From the NCBI GenBank assembly GCA_973895155.1, contig OZ316892.1, positions 5,580,001 to 5,644,000 on the forward strand: a stretch of DNA of 64,000 nt, read 5' to 3'. The first letter of the stretch is position 1. Each line of letters opens with the position of its first letter. Below, piece after piece: positions 22,471 through 35,308 of the stretch. The notes below the pieces were generated by a model. It saw only the letters and a list, made by a program, of their open reading frames with translations. It ran no database searches and had not been told where the DNA came from. This stretch comes from Marsupella aquatica. Taxonomy: Eukaryota; Marchantiophyta. The translations under genes and the position numbers were made by a program.

Positions 22471-22796
22471 AAGTGTTGTGGCACCCAAAATGCCCTTAAG
22501 AGAATTATATGTTGTGTTTCCCAAAAATGATGTTCTTATGTGAAAAATGTCATGAAGTAAAAAGATGTTGTTAAGAAAAAGAAGTCATTTTGCCAAAGAT
22601 GGCATGTTGCCCAAAAGGTCATCAAGTAAAAAATTGTGTCAAGTAAGTAGATGTCATGTTGCCAATGATGTCATTATGCCAAAGATGTCGTTAAGTATTA
22701 AGATGTTGTTAAGTATAAAATGGTCAATAGATAAAGTATGTCATTACTAAAAGATGTTGTGAAGTAAAAGATGTTGGTAAGTACATATCGGGCCTG

Positions 22797-23262
22797 ATAC
22801 CTGTGCATTGCACAAAAGATGCATGTTGAGGTGAGAAAATATATCAAGGTGAGAAAAGATGTCATATTAGAGAAAAACATTTTGAGCTGAGAAAAATATG
22901 TTAAGGAAAGAAAATATAGCAAGGTGAGAAAAAGATGTCATATTAGAGAAAAACATTCAAAGGTGAGAAAAATATGTCAAGGAAAGAAAATATAGCAAGG
23001 TGAGAAAAATATGTCATATTAGAGAAAAACATTCGGCGGTGAGAAAAATAAGTCAAGAGAAAAGATGGTGAGATGAGAAAAAGATGTCAATATGAGGAAA
23101 AAATGTTGTGGGTGAAGAAAATTGTTGTGGTGAGATAAAGATGACCAGGTGAGAAAAATATGGCAAAATGAAACAAATATAATATATATGTTGAGGTGAG
23201 AAAAGATATCGAGGTGAGGAAAATATGTCAAGATGAGAAAAGATCTAGAGGTGAGAAAATAT
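22797..23262. repeat. Purine-rich degenerate tandem repeat, GGTGAGAAAA unit
   Basis: GGTGAGAAAA is repeated more than ten times with spacers such as ATATGTCAAGG and GATGTCATATTAGAG. One longer block (about 60 bp) is repeated three times between 22850 and 23040. The text is strongly purine-rich on the plus strand and has no coding potential. Confidence 0.8.
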
Positions 23263-24249
23263 TTTATCTATATTTTATTTATATTTGAAATTATTTCAAA
23301 AAATAGAATTATTTATATATGAAGAAATTTAATTAAAATTTGATTAATTTTTTCAATTGTGACAGGTATGGGAAGGTTAAAGGGTAGCTTGGGCAGGAAC
23401 TTATTTTTAGAAGGGGTGTATGGATAGATCTTAAAGTGTGAAAAAAATTATGTTTTGATGAACTTTCAAGATCGATTGTCATTTTTTTTAGTTTGTAAAG
23501 GGACCGGATCAGGATTATAGTGGTACATGGTAAAGGGAGGTCTCCTTGATACTCTTGCATTGCTAGAGACCCTTCTTATTTTCTTTGTACTATTAAATTC
23601 ATTTTTTGCTTGGAAACATTGCTCTCCATTTTCATTCACAAAAGAAATCATTCTTTCATGTTTTTCATTTTGGGGATATTGTAAATTTGAATGATTACTA
23701 TAATAAAGAAAGTAACATTTTATTATAGATTTTGATATTGTCTTTGTAATCTAATTTATTTTTTAATTAATCTATTTTAATTAAATTACTATCATTATTA
23801 TATTTTGCAATATTGTAATACTTGCAATAATATATAATATCATATATATTATGTATTTTTGTATTTCATGTGTATAACTCTTTGATACTCATACATGTAC
23901 ATTCACTCTCTTGTTTTGTGTGCCCCATTGGTTGAGCATTGGCTCCCTACTTTAGTGTCTCCCATTTGATTCCTTGCTTGTTTGGAATGTATTTACTATT
24001 TTTTTGGTGCACACTAAATTTATATATAACCTTTATTCCTTCTCTTTGACATGATTAATGTCTTTTGGACACTACAAATTTGAATGACGATCACTTCATA
24101 AAAAGGCGCAACCTTGTATTATAGTTTAGGATTTATAAATTTGATATCGTAACCTGAGTGCCCGTCCTACATTAGAGACATTACTCACCCTGCCTATAGT
24201 CTTCATTTTTGGCGCCAATCCAAACTTCTTTTACCTCCCAGGCCAGTGT
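23263..24249. other. Very AT-rich interval, no gene seen
   Basis: Long A/T runs, especially around 23280-23345 and 23690-23860. I find no protein, RNA or repeat family here. Confidence 0.4.
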
Positions 24250-24768
24250 TTTTTTTAGTGGCCAAAATTCACCAAATTTCACCTCCCCAAAAATATTTGG
24301 CAGCTTTTGGCAAAAATTGACTTACTATTTTTCTGTCTCAGTAGCCAGTGTCCCACCTAATTGCAGGCCCAGTTAGCCAGAATCTAATGGTCAGCCTTAA
24401 ATCTAAGGAGATCTGACTGTCAGTAAAATAATTGAATAAGGTATCTGTTGAGCATCTTCTCCTTCACACACTATACATTGGCCATACACTTGCCACTCTC
24501 GGCAAAAAGTAAAATCCTGTAAGAAATAAGCTTCCAGTCCCATAGGCTTCACTCTAAAAGGCAAGCCAAGCCCCGGAGTCAAGGTTCTGGTTGCCTTGGT
24601 GAGTCATTACCTCACCAACCAGCTAATTTCCTCCGTTTCCGCCTCCTTCGCTTTAGACCAGAAGCCCCCAAAAATGAAAATAAGGGAAAGACAAATTAGC
24701 CAGTTTAGACCAGACGCCACCAAAAGTAGCTTTCAATGGCAATTCTATAGTCCGGCATTCCTGTCGGG

Positions 24769-24886
24769 GGTGAGAACAATCGCTTCTATTTAGGGGTGAG
24801 AAGAGTCGACTTTGGAAACGGGCGTATAGTTTTTACTGGTAGCGGTGAGAACAATTCCTTCTATTTAGGGGGTGAGAAATCCGCTT
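24769..24886 (+). repeat. GGTGAGAACAAT-type duplicated segment
   Basis: GGTGAGAACAATCGCTTCTA plus TTTAGGGGTGAGAA recurs about 77 bp later as GGTGAGAACAATTCCTTCTA plus TTTAGGGGGTGAGAA. A single related piece (GGGGTGAGAACAATTCCTCC) occurs at 21710-21729. Confidence 0.75.
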
Positions 24887-25200
24887 CGAGAACAAGCGAG
24901 AGCTGCCCGCCCCACTGCGTTTGTCGAAGTGTCTCCTTGCCGGTACGGCGCCATACAGCCGGTTCTTTCACGGTACCTCTGTCCCTAGTTCCGGTGGACG
25001 GTACCTCCCCGGCTCCCCTGCCCTTTGGGCCACAGGCCTGCCGCCCCTTTCCCCAAGGTACGGGGGCGTCCGGGAATCCCGGGCCTCGCTGCTCCCCCAA
25101 GTTGGCGCTCCAGCTCGGCGAGTCCTTCCCAAGGACCGGTCTATTCTCAACACGGCAATGCCAGCGATAAGCGGCTTAGGTGGCGACAGGAAGTGAGTTT
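24880..25200. other. GC-rich island of foreign composition
   Basis: About 320 bp of GC-rich, palindrome-containing sequence (CCCGGGCC, GGTACC repeated) stand out against the AT-rich surroundings. Open frames of 60-124 codons cross it on both strands, which is expected for GC-rich DNA. None resembles a protein family I know. Organelle-derived DNA or a captured promoter/exon are possible sources, but neither is shown. Confidence 0.35.
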
Positions 25201-26265
25201 CCGAATGAATGAAACTGGCGCTTCAGATTAGTCTCTCGCTCCAAGGGGGGCTTTACAAGAGGGTGGGGGCGGTTTAGTGTCTCTCCATCCAAAGCAAACC
25301 TAATGTCGTTTCCTTACACTTTTCTTTAATCAATGCAATTCACTAAAAATAAATGACCATTTTCTCCAAGTTTTTAGACCACCTAAATTGAGAGGATAAG
25401 GATTGTTTTTGTATACAGCAAAGTTTTGTTTAGAGGGCAAAATGGGATATAAGGCCCCCCAAAATGAGAGCTTTGGCTCTAGAATTGAGAGGCTACTGTT
25501 GCCCATACTGCTCCCTAAATAGGAAATTATTATACTTAAAGTCATGAGAGATTATTGGTATTTCTAAAATCTAATAAAAAGTAGTGGATAATGTTTCTAC
25601 AGAGGTGATCAGAGGAGCATAATGCTCCAGGATGCCCTAAAATATACAAAGGGAGAAATCTTGAAGGACTTTAAGTTCTGACAAGGGAGACTGTAGGGAT
25701 TTCGCAGCCCTAAATCCCTCCTGTATTTGTGTGTTTCTAGTTTTAGATATGGTTATGATACATTACCAATTGCATTCCTAGAGATATTTATGGAGCACTA
25801 CATGTACAAGAGGTCCATTGAAATTAAAAACTATCTGAGATCTGGAGAAACTAACTGCAAGATCCTGAATAGAAATGCAGGGTGAATTGGAGATGATTTT
25901 TTGCCAAAAGTGCCTGACTTTTGAGGGACGTAGAATTTGGTGAATCTTTGCCACTAAAAAATATGGTATTTATGAGTCAGGCTGGCTGTGGAGGCAACAG
26001 CGTTGTGCTCCCCCATATATAGAAGCTAAACAATTATAACATTCTTGAGCTATCCCCTTTGTATTGTGCCTTTCCTGTGGGTTGTCACTTTCCATTATTG
26101 ATTAAAACATAGGGGACTCTGCATTAATCAATACACCACCCCTCAAAATATGAAGATCCCTCCAGTTCAAGGACCTCTCATGGGGGTCCGTAAATTAAGA
26201 AGTTAAAATTTGCCAAAAGAACTAGTGGAAGAACTGGAAGGACCAAAATATGTTTTGCAAGGCAT

Positions 26266-26321
26266 GAGCTAAGTTGGTACGTGGGGTAATCAAGTTTTAC
26301 TCGTGTTGTTCCAGAAGGTCC
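26266..26321 (+). repeat. Direct repeat, copy A (about 56 bp)
   Basis: The segment begins GAGCTAAGTTGGTACGTGGG and ends GTTCCAGAAGGTCC. Copy B, about 1.06 kb downstream at 27327-27380, is identical apart from a two-base deletion after TACGTGG. Confidence 0.9.
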
Positions 26322-27326
26322 TTGGAACCGTTTTGCTCCTGCACTAAGCTCCCAGCTAAGGACCTAATCCTAAACATAGGAAAGCCCTACTCTTCATCTT
26401 CTTTATTCTGCTTACTTTGACCATATTTTGAGACGAATAATAGATAATTGTGGATGAAGTGAAACTACACTACTACTGTAGGTGCTGCCAGTTTATGCGT
26501 AGACACTAGTCGTTTTTTAAACTATGCACGTTTTACACAAGTCTGCGTATATGCTATCATGACATCATGGCAACTTTTTTATATGACACTACCATATCAC
26601 CGTTCTAAAAATAAAAAGGGAAACCCACAAGAGCAAGCCGCCATCATAGCAACTTTCCATATTCAAGGTTGCTAGTATCTTAGGGCCCAAATGTTCTGTA
26701 AGATTTGGGGATGAAATTGAAGGCATACTATGTATCCAGAATTCATCGACATTTTTGTACCTTCACAGTGTTCTATATGCATGCCAAACTGTAACAGTAC
26801 AGAAATGACATGGAAGAACAAGAAAACGGTAGGAAAAGTCTCCCATCTGGATCTCACCCACTCAATTTCTTGGCACTTCTCCCCATACATGCAGCTATGG
26901 TATCTGACCTGCATGAGAATGATGATACTATTGTTGTTGCTTCACTGTCTTACATAATGATCTTATCCTAGTGTCTCTTTGAGTTACATATTTGACTAAT
27001 GGAAGTGGAATCCACTAGGGTCCTTTTCCAACGGTAGGGTAGTCATGGTACTACATTTCAGCACTAAACAAGTATACTTTAACAATGTGGGAGGACATCT
27101 GGTCAGACTTGTGAGACCAAAGAGCCCTTTGGCCACGCTTCTTTAGTTGCCCCCCACCATGCACTTGATTTGGCATATTGTCTTTTCCTCCAAAATAAAA
27201 TAATAATAACATTAACAGAACTTTGCGAGACAATCACGTTGTTCTCATTTTGAACCCATGCTTCACTTGTGGGGGGAGTCTAAAAAATGTCTTCCTAAGA
27301 ACATTCCTAAGAACCCAAGTTTCAAC

Positions 27327-27380
27327 GAGCTAAGTTGGTACGTGGTAATCAAGTTTTACTCGTGTTGTTCCAGAAGGTCC
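27327..27380 (+). repeat. Direct repeat, copy B (about 54 bp)
   Basis: Near-identical to the segment at 26266-26321. The sequence beyond the repeat differs on both sides, so the unit is short and sharply bounded. Confidence 0.9.
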
Positions 27381-30300
27381 GTCTAAAAAGTTTGCATGAT
27401 AAGCATGATAATTTGAGGTTCCATGGAGTTAGGTTTGGTATTAATGCCTACTGCATTCCTCACTTGTAGAGCCTGCAGAAATATTCCATCTACTCCTGCC
27501 AAAATCTGTGCAAGAATGGTTGCGTGACCGCGATGACTGACAGATACCCATTTTGGGCAATTTTGGGATTTGGGGACGACTGAAAAGGTTCCACGCTGGA
27601 ACGCTTGAAAGGTGCCACGATGGACATTTGCAGACGGATCAGAGAAGTCTTGCAAAGGGGAGTGGATCGTGTACCCATTTTGGAGTACAGAAGGGTTCTC
27701 ACAAATCTCAAGACCTTTGGCGCTCGGTGATTCTTTAGTCGACGAATTCAGGCCAGTGGAGAAGCATTTTTACCTCCTGTAGCGAGTGGAGAAGATGCAG
27801 TGGCGAATGATAGTGCCGAAAGATACAGAGATACATACATCAAGGGATAAAACAAGCAAAACTAGCCAAAATCTGGCTGTAGTCGGAGGAGGATTCACCC
27901 TACTCATACAGCAAAAAATCGAGTGAATAATTTTGCAAAATTAGCAAAAATTTGTCTCTAGCAGCAGTTAGATTCACCAGATTTTCTATAGTGATATAAG
28001 GAAAATTGAGGGGGGAAAAGAACAGCAAATTTCAATATTTGGCTTTGTTTGTCAGCTGGACTCAGATTCAATGAAACAATGAATGAAAAATGAGAGGAAA
28101 AAAATAAAAATTTCCAGTAAAACTCTCCAGGTCTATGACAATCTGACGGGTATCTCTAAATTCAGGCAAAATCTAACGGTTTTCAATAATTTTAGTAATA
28201 TATATAGCTACGTAGTAGAGTAGGGGCGCCCCTCCTAGTTTCCTTCATACACCCTCGAGGTATACTTCAGTTTCATCACAAAATACAAGAAAATTACTCT
28301 GGGAGAATTGAAGGAGAATAATGGAATTGTGCGAGATGAGATCATGTGCAATGAAGTGCAGAGAGACCGGCGCTGTCAGCAACTAGCGTATGGACATTCA
28401 ATGCAAAGCCTGCAGCTTTATGTCTGCATCCAAGGGTGCCTTGGACTTTGAATCGTCCAGTCTTTTGTTTCCCTGCTCCCTCAGGCCCTACAGCCTCATC
28501 ATACGTGCAAAATAAGTTGTCTTCCTGCAGGTTTCCACAGAACCAATCTCCTTACCACTGTCACAGAGGAGCTGCCAACTCCAGGTTACGATGCACTTAA
28601 TATAATCACCCTTTTGACCTGGGTGGACTGTGCATGACAGCTCGAATAGATCGTCATAATAGCATTGAGGCAAGTGTGAGAATGACCTTGAGAGTTGAGA
28701 CGCTTCAGTCCAAGGTCAGAAGTTCGTCCACTACTACTACAAACTTTTCCCAGCTCCCTCGTGTGGGAATGGCTCCCCAGCGGTCTCGGTCTGTTTCCCG
28801 ATTCTTCTGCTTCATCCGCTTCTTCCGCTTCTAAGCTCAGTCCACGACTGTATAGTTCACTTGTGTGCATTTCTAAACACCCGAGGGAGAAAAACTGAAC
28901 GTGTCGTTTAAATCCTCTGATAGTCTGATGACCACCACGATGCATGGTAATTATTACAGCGTTGCTTTAGTGGTGAGATCCTAACTTCTCATTCCTCTCC
29001 CACCGGAACAGTGAACGAAACGTTTTGGCGACACGTGAGGTGCCGAAATGAGTAAATTATAATAACCCGGGCCCCGAGGGCCTGTCTAGGTAGGTCTCTG
29101 GGCTGCAGTACCCGAGTCAAAGGGGGCATTAGGCCCTGAATGATGGAGGGGACACTTACAATATGGATACATCCTGTCAGAGAATTCAGTTCAGATTCCA
29201 ATACGGCAATACTGTATTGCCTTTCGGTACGTGACTAGATAAGTTGTCCATAAAGCGAGACGCCATGGAAGAAGCCAAGACAGTGCTTGGTAATAACGGG
29301 TTGATGCCTAGTATAATTATACTTACAGAAATTGTGGGTAGTTTCTAGACAGGGCTGGACGTTCCTAGATCCAACGCAATAGGGTATATTCTCCGCACAG
29401 GTCGGCAATGGTCACAAGTAAATAACTCATGAATATAAAATTCAAGATCCTGCCATGCTTCTTATTCCAGCAGCTTCCTCCAGCCCATAGCTTTCCATGT
29501 ACATTGTATGAGAAGTAAACTAACTAACGTACCGCCCCACCAATTCAAGCGTCATCCCAGCTTCCCTTGGTAAAACGAATCCCCAATTTCCGAATAGGTA
29601 GCTTTCGTATATAACATAATTGCATGTTGAACTCCAACCATGGATATTTCTGCGGGTATTTCTGTAAAACTCTATTTGTGTCCCTGCTTAGATCAAGGCC
29701 ACTCCAGCTAGACGAGGGATTAGAAATTCTCCATAGAGATATAACTAGTGACCTCCGCGCTCACCTTGCTCCCTGCCGCTTCCAGACTGTTAGCCATATA
29801 TGCCTACAGTGTCCCTTCCTACATTTGGCATGTTTCACAAAGGGACTTTGGTACCCGGTTAAATCTTTTTGTCGCATGACGGTATGATTGGCCTTCGCAG
29901 CCTTTTGTTGACCTCGGCTTAAATCCTGTCTTTCCATGTAGCGTTGCACATCTCATGGGTTCCACTGAAGAAAAGGTAAATACTTCCTCACGTAAAGAAT
30001 CCCCGACCACAATCAAAAGGGAAGATCACAATACAGGTTATCGTGATGTTCTCTCTTTGCCTCTATTTACTGATTCAACTAGGTGCTAGTGGAGTATCTG
30101 AAAAGCCAGGATTTTGCTCTATTCCTTCAGGAGTTTTTCGGGAGTTTTTCTATGTACACCTCGACCTCATGGCAGTGCGTACGACTTCCAATAGAATGGC
30201 ACGATACCACAGTCCAAGAAGTTACGCTGGACGTGATGTTGCTTGTGGACTTCGAGGCTGACTTCTCCGGACATCAACAAATTTAGTATCTGCGGGGTGA

Positions 30301-32212
30301 GAACGCTATATGCGAAGCTCGAAGCGATAAAGTACTGACTGCAGCTTGTTGTATTTAATCTGTTGGGGTTTTCATCGTTCCCCAAAATAATAGGACACAC
30401 CTTGAGGGATCGAAGCCCGCACTGAAAGGCGTACAAGATTCTGAGTATCAAAGGCCAATGCTAGAGAATGAACACTAGGGATCATCGCCTCCAACCCACT
30501 AGAGACAATTTAATGGCTGCCTAACGTACAATCCTGTCAGCTCGTTAGCTGCTACAGTAAAACTGAATGCTGCGAAGCTGAGGGAGGGATTTCTAGAGGT
30601 AGTTTGGATCACAAGGTATCCTTCAAACTCTTCAAGTCTAGATATATGAGCTGGAGACGAAAACTGTTCAGCGGGACGACAACGAAAACATGTCAAGAAA
30701 AAATGTAGAGCATGAAGACCAGACACTTTCAAAATAGACTGTAGGTATCACGACATGCGGGTCGACTGAGACAAACGATCAGGACAAGTGGACGAGTACA
30801 TTATATTATTCTGAGATGCCAATGACGTTGTTATTTGATCCGATTAGCAAGTCACAAATTGATATGATTGGAACAGAGTGTGCTACGCCAGTAGATATAT
30901 TCCTTGAGGCTACTGTGATCTGAAGTATTACCTCATGCAACACCTAACGAAGGAACGATAGAAGCACACAAACGAACTGAAGAGATACCAAGCATGTTTC
31001 CATTGTATCGTCTGAGCTAGTTTTGTACGGTTCGATCTTATTCGACTTCATTCCCCCACAGCTATACTTTGTGAGGAAAAGCTGTGGAGCAGACGATTTG
31101 TTCCAACCGTTCACACTCACGGATGAAATCTTTTCTGAAGCTTAGCGTAGTAATTCAAACATGCAGAGACGCAGGCCACGACGCAGGCCATGGAGGTTAT
31201 ATTGATTGATGGGACCAGTAAGGTAGGGATCGAGGAAAGCATGCGAATCTACACTGGTCATCCAGGTAAGAGCCAACTTGCATATGGACAGACCTTCTTG
31301 CATGTGGGCAGACCTTCCTTTTCCAGCCCGCAACTAAACGGATGGCATTCACTGAAGATTATATGCCTCAACCTCCTCGTCTGGCAGATATACTGGAGAA
31401 CCAAGGGCAGTAAATTCCTGAACTGTGAAATTGAAACAAGAGAAAGGGCCACTAAAGCTGGGTCCAGTGACACCTATCCGCATCAAATTATGGAGAACTC
31501 AGGGACTCAAAAAGAAATGACCCCTTACATGCAAGATGGCCCTCGCCTTAATTGGTCAGGCTTGACGGTGCTAGATTCAGCCTCACCCATCATTCTAATT
31601 AATTAACGAGACTGGAAAGAATATAGACACAGTAATGTGGCACGGCGACTGTAACGGCTTTTCTCAGAGCTTGAGACGGCCACACCTTTCCCTCCTCAGT
31701 CTGTCTCTCTTTCACTTACAATATTATTAATTTTCTCTCTCTCTCTCTGTCATCTCTCTTCCGCGCTCTGATTCATGGCTTATGCATGGCCTGTCCCTCT
31801 TAAAAAGCGTCTTTTAGAATCTCAGCAGCTCTCAACGGACTGCTGGCTCGATCACTCGGAGATCTTTCGGAACTCTTGTTAATTGGTTGGCAGGAATGGA
31901 AGAAAGCCACCCAGCTGCTTCTCGTATGGAGATCATGATCATGCCGGTTTGTGGCACCTCAGCTGACGATTCGAACCATGCATTTTGACCGTCAGCAAAT
32001 GAAACTCTATGAGCTTCCCAATCTATGTGCTCCCCATCCAGTCTTGTGCAACGACATCATGGAGAGCTGGAGACGCCAAAGCTTTGGTACAATCGGGTTT
32101 GTTCAAAGCACGCTGGGAGTGACTGATCCAGTCCTCCATCAAATGTGTGCATTAGACGTTGTTTGAGCATCACTTAGTGTCAAAGTTTTTTTTCCTTAAT
32201 TTTTTTTGTTTG

Positions 32213-32342
32213 TTGACGACCGCCACATATCCATGCTTATATTTAGTTGAAGTGGATATATTTAGTTTTTATCCACTTCAACTAAATATATTTAAATAAT
32301 ATTTCCACTTTATATTTAGTTGACGACCGCCACATATCCATG
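32213..32342. repeat. Perfect 21-bp hairpin inside 23-bp direct repeats
   Basis: Arms 32238-32258 and 32270-32290 are exact reverse complements with an 11-nt loop. The whole is framed by two identical 23-bp direct repeats (32213-32235 and 32320-32342, TTGACGACCGCCACATATCC plus ATG). A third partial arm copy (TATATTTAGTTGA) overlaps the right direct repeat. Confidence 0.9.
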
Positions 32343-34998
32343 TACCACACCTTGGCTTTTCCGACTAAGTTTTCATATTAATTTAGTTCCAAACCAGCCA
32401 CATGTTTATTTATAAAAGCTAAGTAACCGTTTCACTTTCCCAAAATCTCCATAAGTATTCTCCTTAACTTAATCTGTTGTGTTGAAGCTAGCTTTTCCCC
32501 TAGGTTTGCCTTTGTTTCCAAAGGTTGGATTTATCTTTAGTCTTCCATTTAAGCTAAGTGTTCACAATCAAATGAATCGTCCTCTTCAATGTCCACACTT
32601 TCGGGTCTGCATTCTTCAAATTGGAAATCATTGCTTTCCAAGTTAGAAAACCTCTACTAATATACTCATCTCCATACTTCTAAAGTGAAAAACAAAATTA
32701 AATCGTTTCCCATAATTCCAATTTATCTGTATAACATGCATGCTGCCAAAAAATGAAAGGCTTCCAACTGAGAGACACTACCTCACAGGCGAGAGACTCA
32801 ATCAAGGGGAGGCAACCAAAGAGCCAAAAACCCAAGGGACCTGGCTGAATCTAGGGGGCTAATTGTTGAGATACCCAGGGCCCACACGTTTGGTTCAAAC
32901 CCAGAACATTTAGTATCTAGCTCTTGTTAGTTGCCCTGATCAGCAGGCTAAATTCTTTCTATTAGAAAATCCAAGAAGGGCATAATCTGTTTAGACATCT
33001 TCATGACCAACATCTCTTTTGACAGACAGAGACAAGGATTGCAAAGTAATTTGACTGGGTGAGTGTGACATTAAAAGAGTGTTAATTGATAATTATGGGC
33101 ATAGTTACTTTCTGATATTGATCCCCGAATAGATCACACAGTCAAGTTCTGGCTGACACGAGTGCCATGCATTGAAATACCTGTATTTAGATAATTGCAT
33201 ATCCAAATGTGACAATATATTATGGACTATGAATAACCATTTAAAAAGATTCAACCATGTCACTATGAAATGTACTATGAATAACCATTAAAAAATTCAA
33301 CCATGTCACTCGAGATGTCACTATGAAACTACGGAAGTGGGACCACTTGCACTAGACTGCATTCTTATCTTAATTATCTCTTTAGTAATAACAACTAGTG
33401 ACCTCCTTTCTCACTTCAAGCGGACTGACACAAAGATAAAAAAAGACGTAGTTAGTAAACCACACCTGTGTAATATATAGTTACTCTAGTTTGTGGTAAC
33501 CTGTAGTACTAATTTCAGGTGAACATGCTATATCTATATGGAGAATCCACCTTTTAGATTTTGTCTTATTCATATTTTCAGTCATATATTTTTATTTTTA
33601 TTTTGATGTACCATTACTAGGTGTATCATTTGTGTTTGGGTTTGTGTTATCTAGATTAGGAATGAATTTTTGTATCCCTTTTAATTTTTGCTGTCCTAGA
33701 GTTCATTTTGACACGACTCTTTGCTACTCTCCGCATATACTTTACCCCCGACTTTACCACCAATTTTAAACTTCTACCAGTTGAGAGAAGAAGTTTTAAC
33801 TGTTCTCATGAGCGAGATAAATGAATTTGAGCAATATATGTTGACAACTAGTGTCTTAGGTTCCCCCCATGGTTAGGTTTCCTAAACTTATGGTTTTGAT
33901 TGAAGTGATTGTCATTACCTCATGCAAGTGAATATGTGTACCTTATGTGCACAACTATTCAATATCTTTATTTCATATCCACAAGACTTGTAATGGGCAC
34001 AACTATTCATATCTTTATTTCATATCCACAAGACTTGTACTTTTCCTGATCATTATGCATATTTATTTGCTTGTGCCCTATTTCTAGGTTTGTATCCCAC
34101 TCAAGATACTCTTTTCTTTGCATATACTATACTTCTACTATTGTATTTTATTGTAAAAAAATTAAATGTCTTACACATATCACTACAAGACAAAAAAAAC
34201 AAAGCATGTACATATCACTACAAGACAAAAAAAACAAAACATGTTCTAGGATGAACATGCTATAATTGTAACCTGCAGTACTAATTTCAGGTGAAGTGGA
34301 ATTGTGTATACTAAAGAGCATATTTTATTTTTGGATATTTTTGAGTATGGGTGTCATCTCATTAGTTCACCCTAGGGGGTGGTCTCACTGAGATCTACGT
34401 CCCACAAAATACTGCATCTAAATTTACTTAAATTTTTTTTAAGTAGTCACCAAAAGTGGGTTAAGGGTACAAAGACCCAAGACTTGGCAGTGAGTAAACG
34501 GGACTAGGTGTACTGTTCACCAACTAGGCAAAACAAAGGTGCCCCTTTTATAGCGGGGATTGTGGTTTAAGCAGATTTGAGTATGGCTCAGAAAGAGACC
34601 CTTAGGTGTGACTGTGTCAATCATGAGTTGACTGCCCAATTCGCCCCTTAATTAAATTGCCAACATAATACAGCACAAGTAAACAGGTAAGCCTGTTATT
34701 GTGGAATTCTTTTGAGCATGACAACATTCAGCAAGTGGTCATCCCTGTGGTCATTCAAGGATACTATCATACTACTATCCCAAGGTTTCTATTTTTGTGA
34801 AGAGCAATCAGCATATTTAGCTTACTGGCTTGCTTTGACAAATAAGTTCTTAGATCAACCTTGGAGGGTGTACAATTTCTTGAGTCGTCCTTTGAGACTG
34901 TCCATAATCACACCTATTATTTGTTGCCTTACCAAAAGCCAGCCCACCCAACAAAGGATAGACTACCAACTCTGATGCACCTCTGTAGAGTAGCCCAC
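32343..34998. other. AT-rich interval with short tandem duplications
   Basis: No gene is recognised. Three young-looking duplications are visible: about 33228-33310 (GAATAACCATT..AAAATTCAACCATG twice), about 33951-34037 (CACAACTATTCA...CATATCCACAAGACTTGTA twice) and about 34176-34238 (ACATATCACTACAAGACAAA twice). Confidence 0.5.
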
Positions 34999-35002
34999 AA
35001 GA

Positions 35003-35023
35003 GGGGGGGGGGGGGGGGGGGGG
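35003..35023 (+). repeat. Poly-G run, 21 nt
   Basis: An uninterrupted G homopolymer on the plus strand. Such runs can form G-quadruplexes and are prone to sequencing-length error, so the exact length is uncertain. Confidence 0.9.
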
Positions 35024-35286
35024 CTGCACACACTCCCTTCACAACCCTTGCATGTGGAGGGGGATTGAACCTGGACCTAGCCAGTTGGTTAAATAATCAT
35101 ATTTATTATTTTACTTGTGGTTGTAGTGACTCGAGTTTGTATGGGCTTCGAGATTCAACAGGCATTGGCGAACAACAGCAGTGAAAGAAAAACACAGAGA
35201 AAAACACAGAGACGTACACTTTGTCAGGCACCAATGACCCCCTAACGAATTCTATGATCAGATGTGGCGCTCCCTGCGACTGAGAC

Positions 35287-35308
35287 TCTCTCTCTCTCTC
35301 TCTCTCTG
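35287..35308 (+). repeat. (CT)n microsatellite
   Basis: About eleven CT dinucleotides followed directly by GCAG, a pattern that resembles a pyrimidine tract plus splice acceptor on the plus strand. I see no convincing exon after it. Confidence 0.85.

Larger units (their letters stand above)
24250..25963. mobile_element. Candidate element bounded by about 67-bp imperfect inverted repeats
   Basis: The left arm (24250-24317) contains TTTTTTAGTGGCCAAAATTC, ACCAAATTTCACCTCCC and TTTTGGCAAAAA. The right arm (25897-25963) contains the same blocks in inverse order and orientation (TTTTTTGCCAAAAG ... GAATTTGGTGAATC ... CCACTAAAAAAT). Between them lies ordinary AT-rich DNA plus the GC-rich island at about 24880-25200. 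No transposase is recognised inside. This could be a non-autonomous inverted-repeat transposon or two opposed copies of a small dispersed repeat. Confidence 0.45.
25964..32200. other. Long interval without a recognised gene
   Basis: The only organised signals are a 56-bp direct repeat (26266-26321 and 27327-27380) and a CT-rich tract near 31735-31765. A minus-strand frame at 28488-28673 with YDDLFELSCTVHPGQKGDY and WSWQLLCDSGKEIG looks more protein-like than random and could be an exon of an unidentified gene, but I cannot extend it. Other frames (for example 31190-31606, 138 codons) are unconvincing. Confidence 0.4.

Noticed and set aside
24796-25170. 124-codon frame through the GC-rich island
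   Set aside because: Open frames occur on both strands because stops are rare in GC-rich DNA; no family resemblance.
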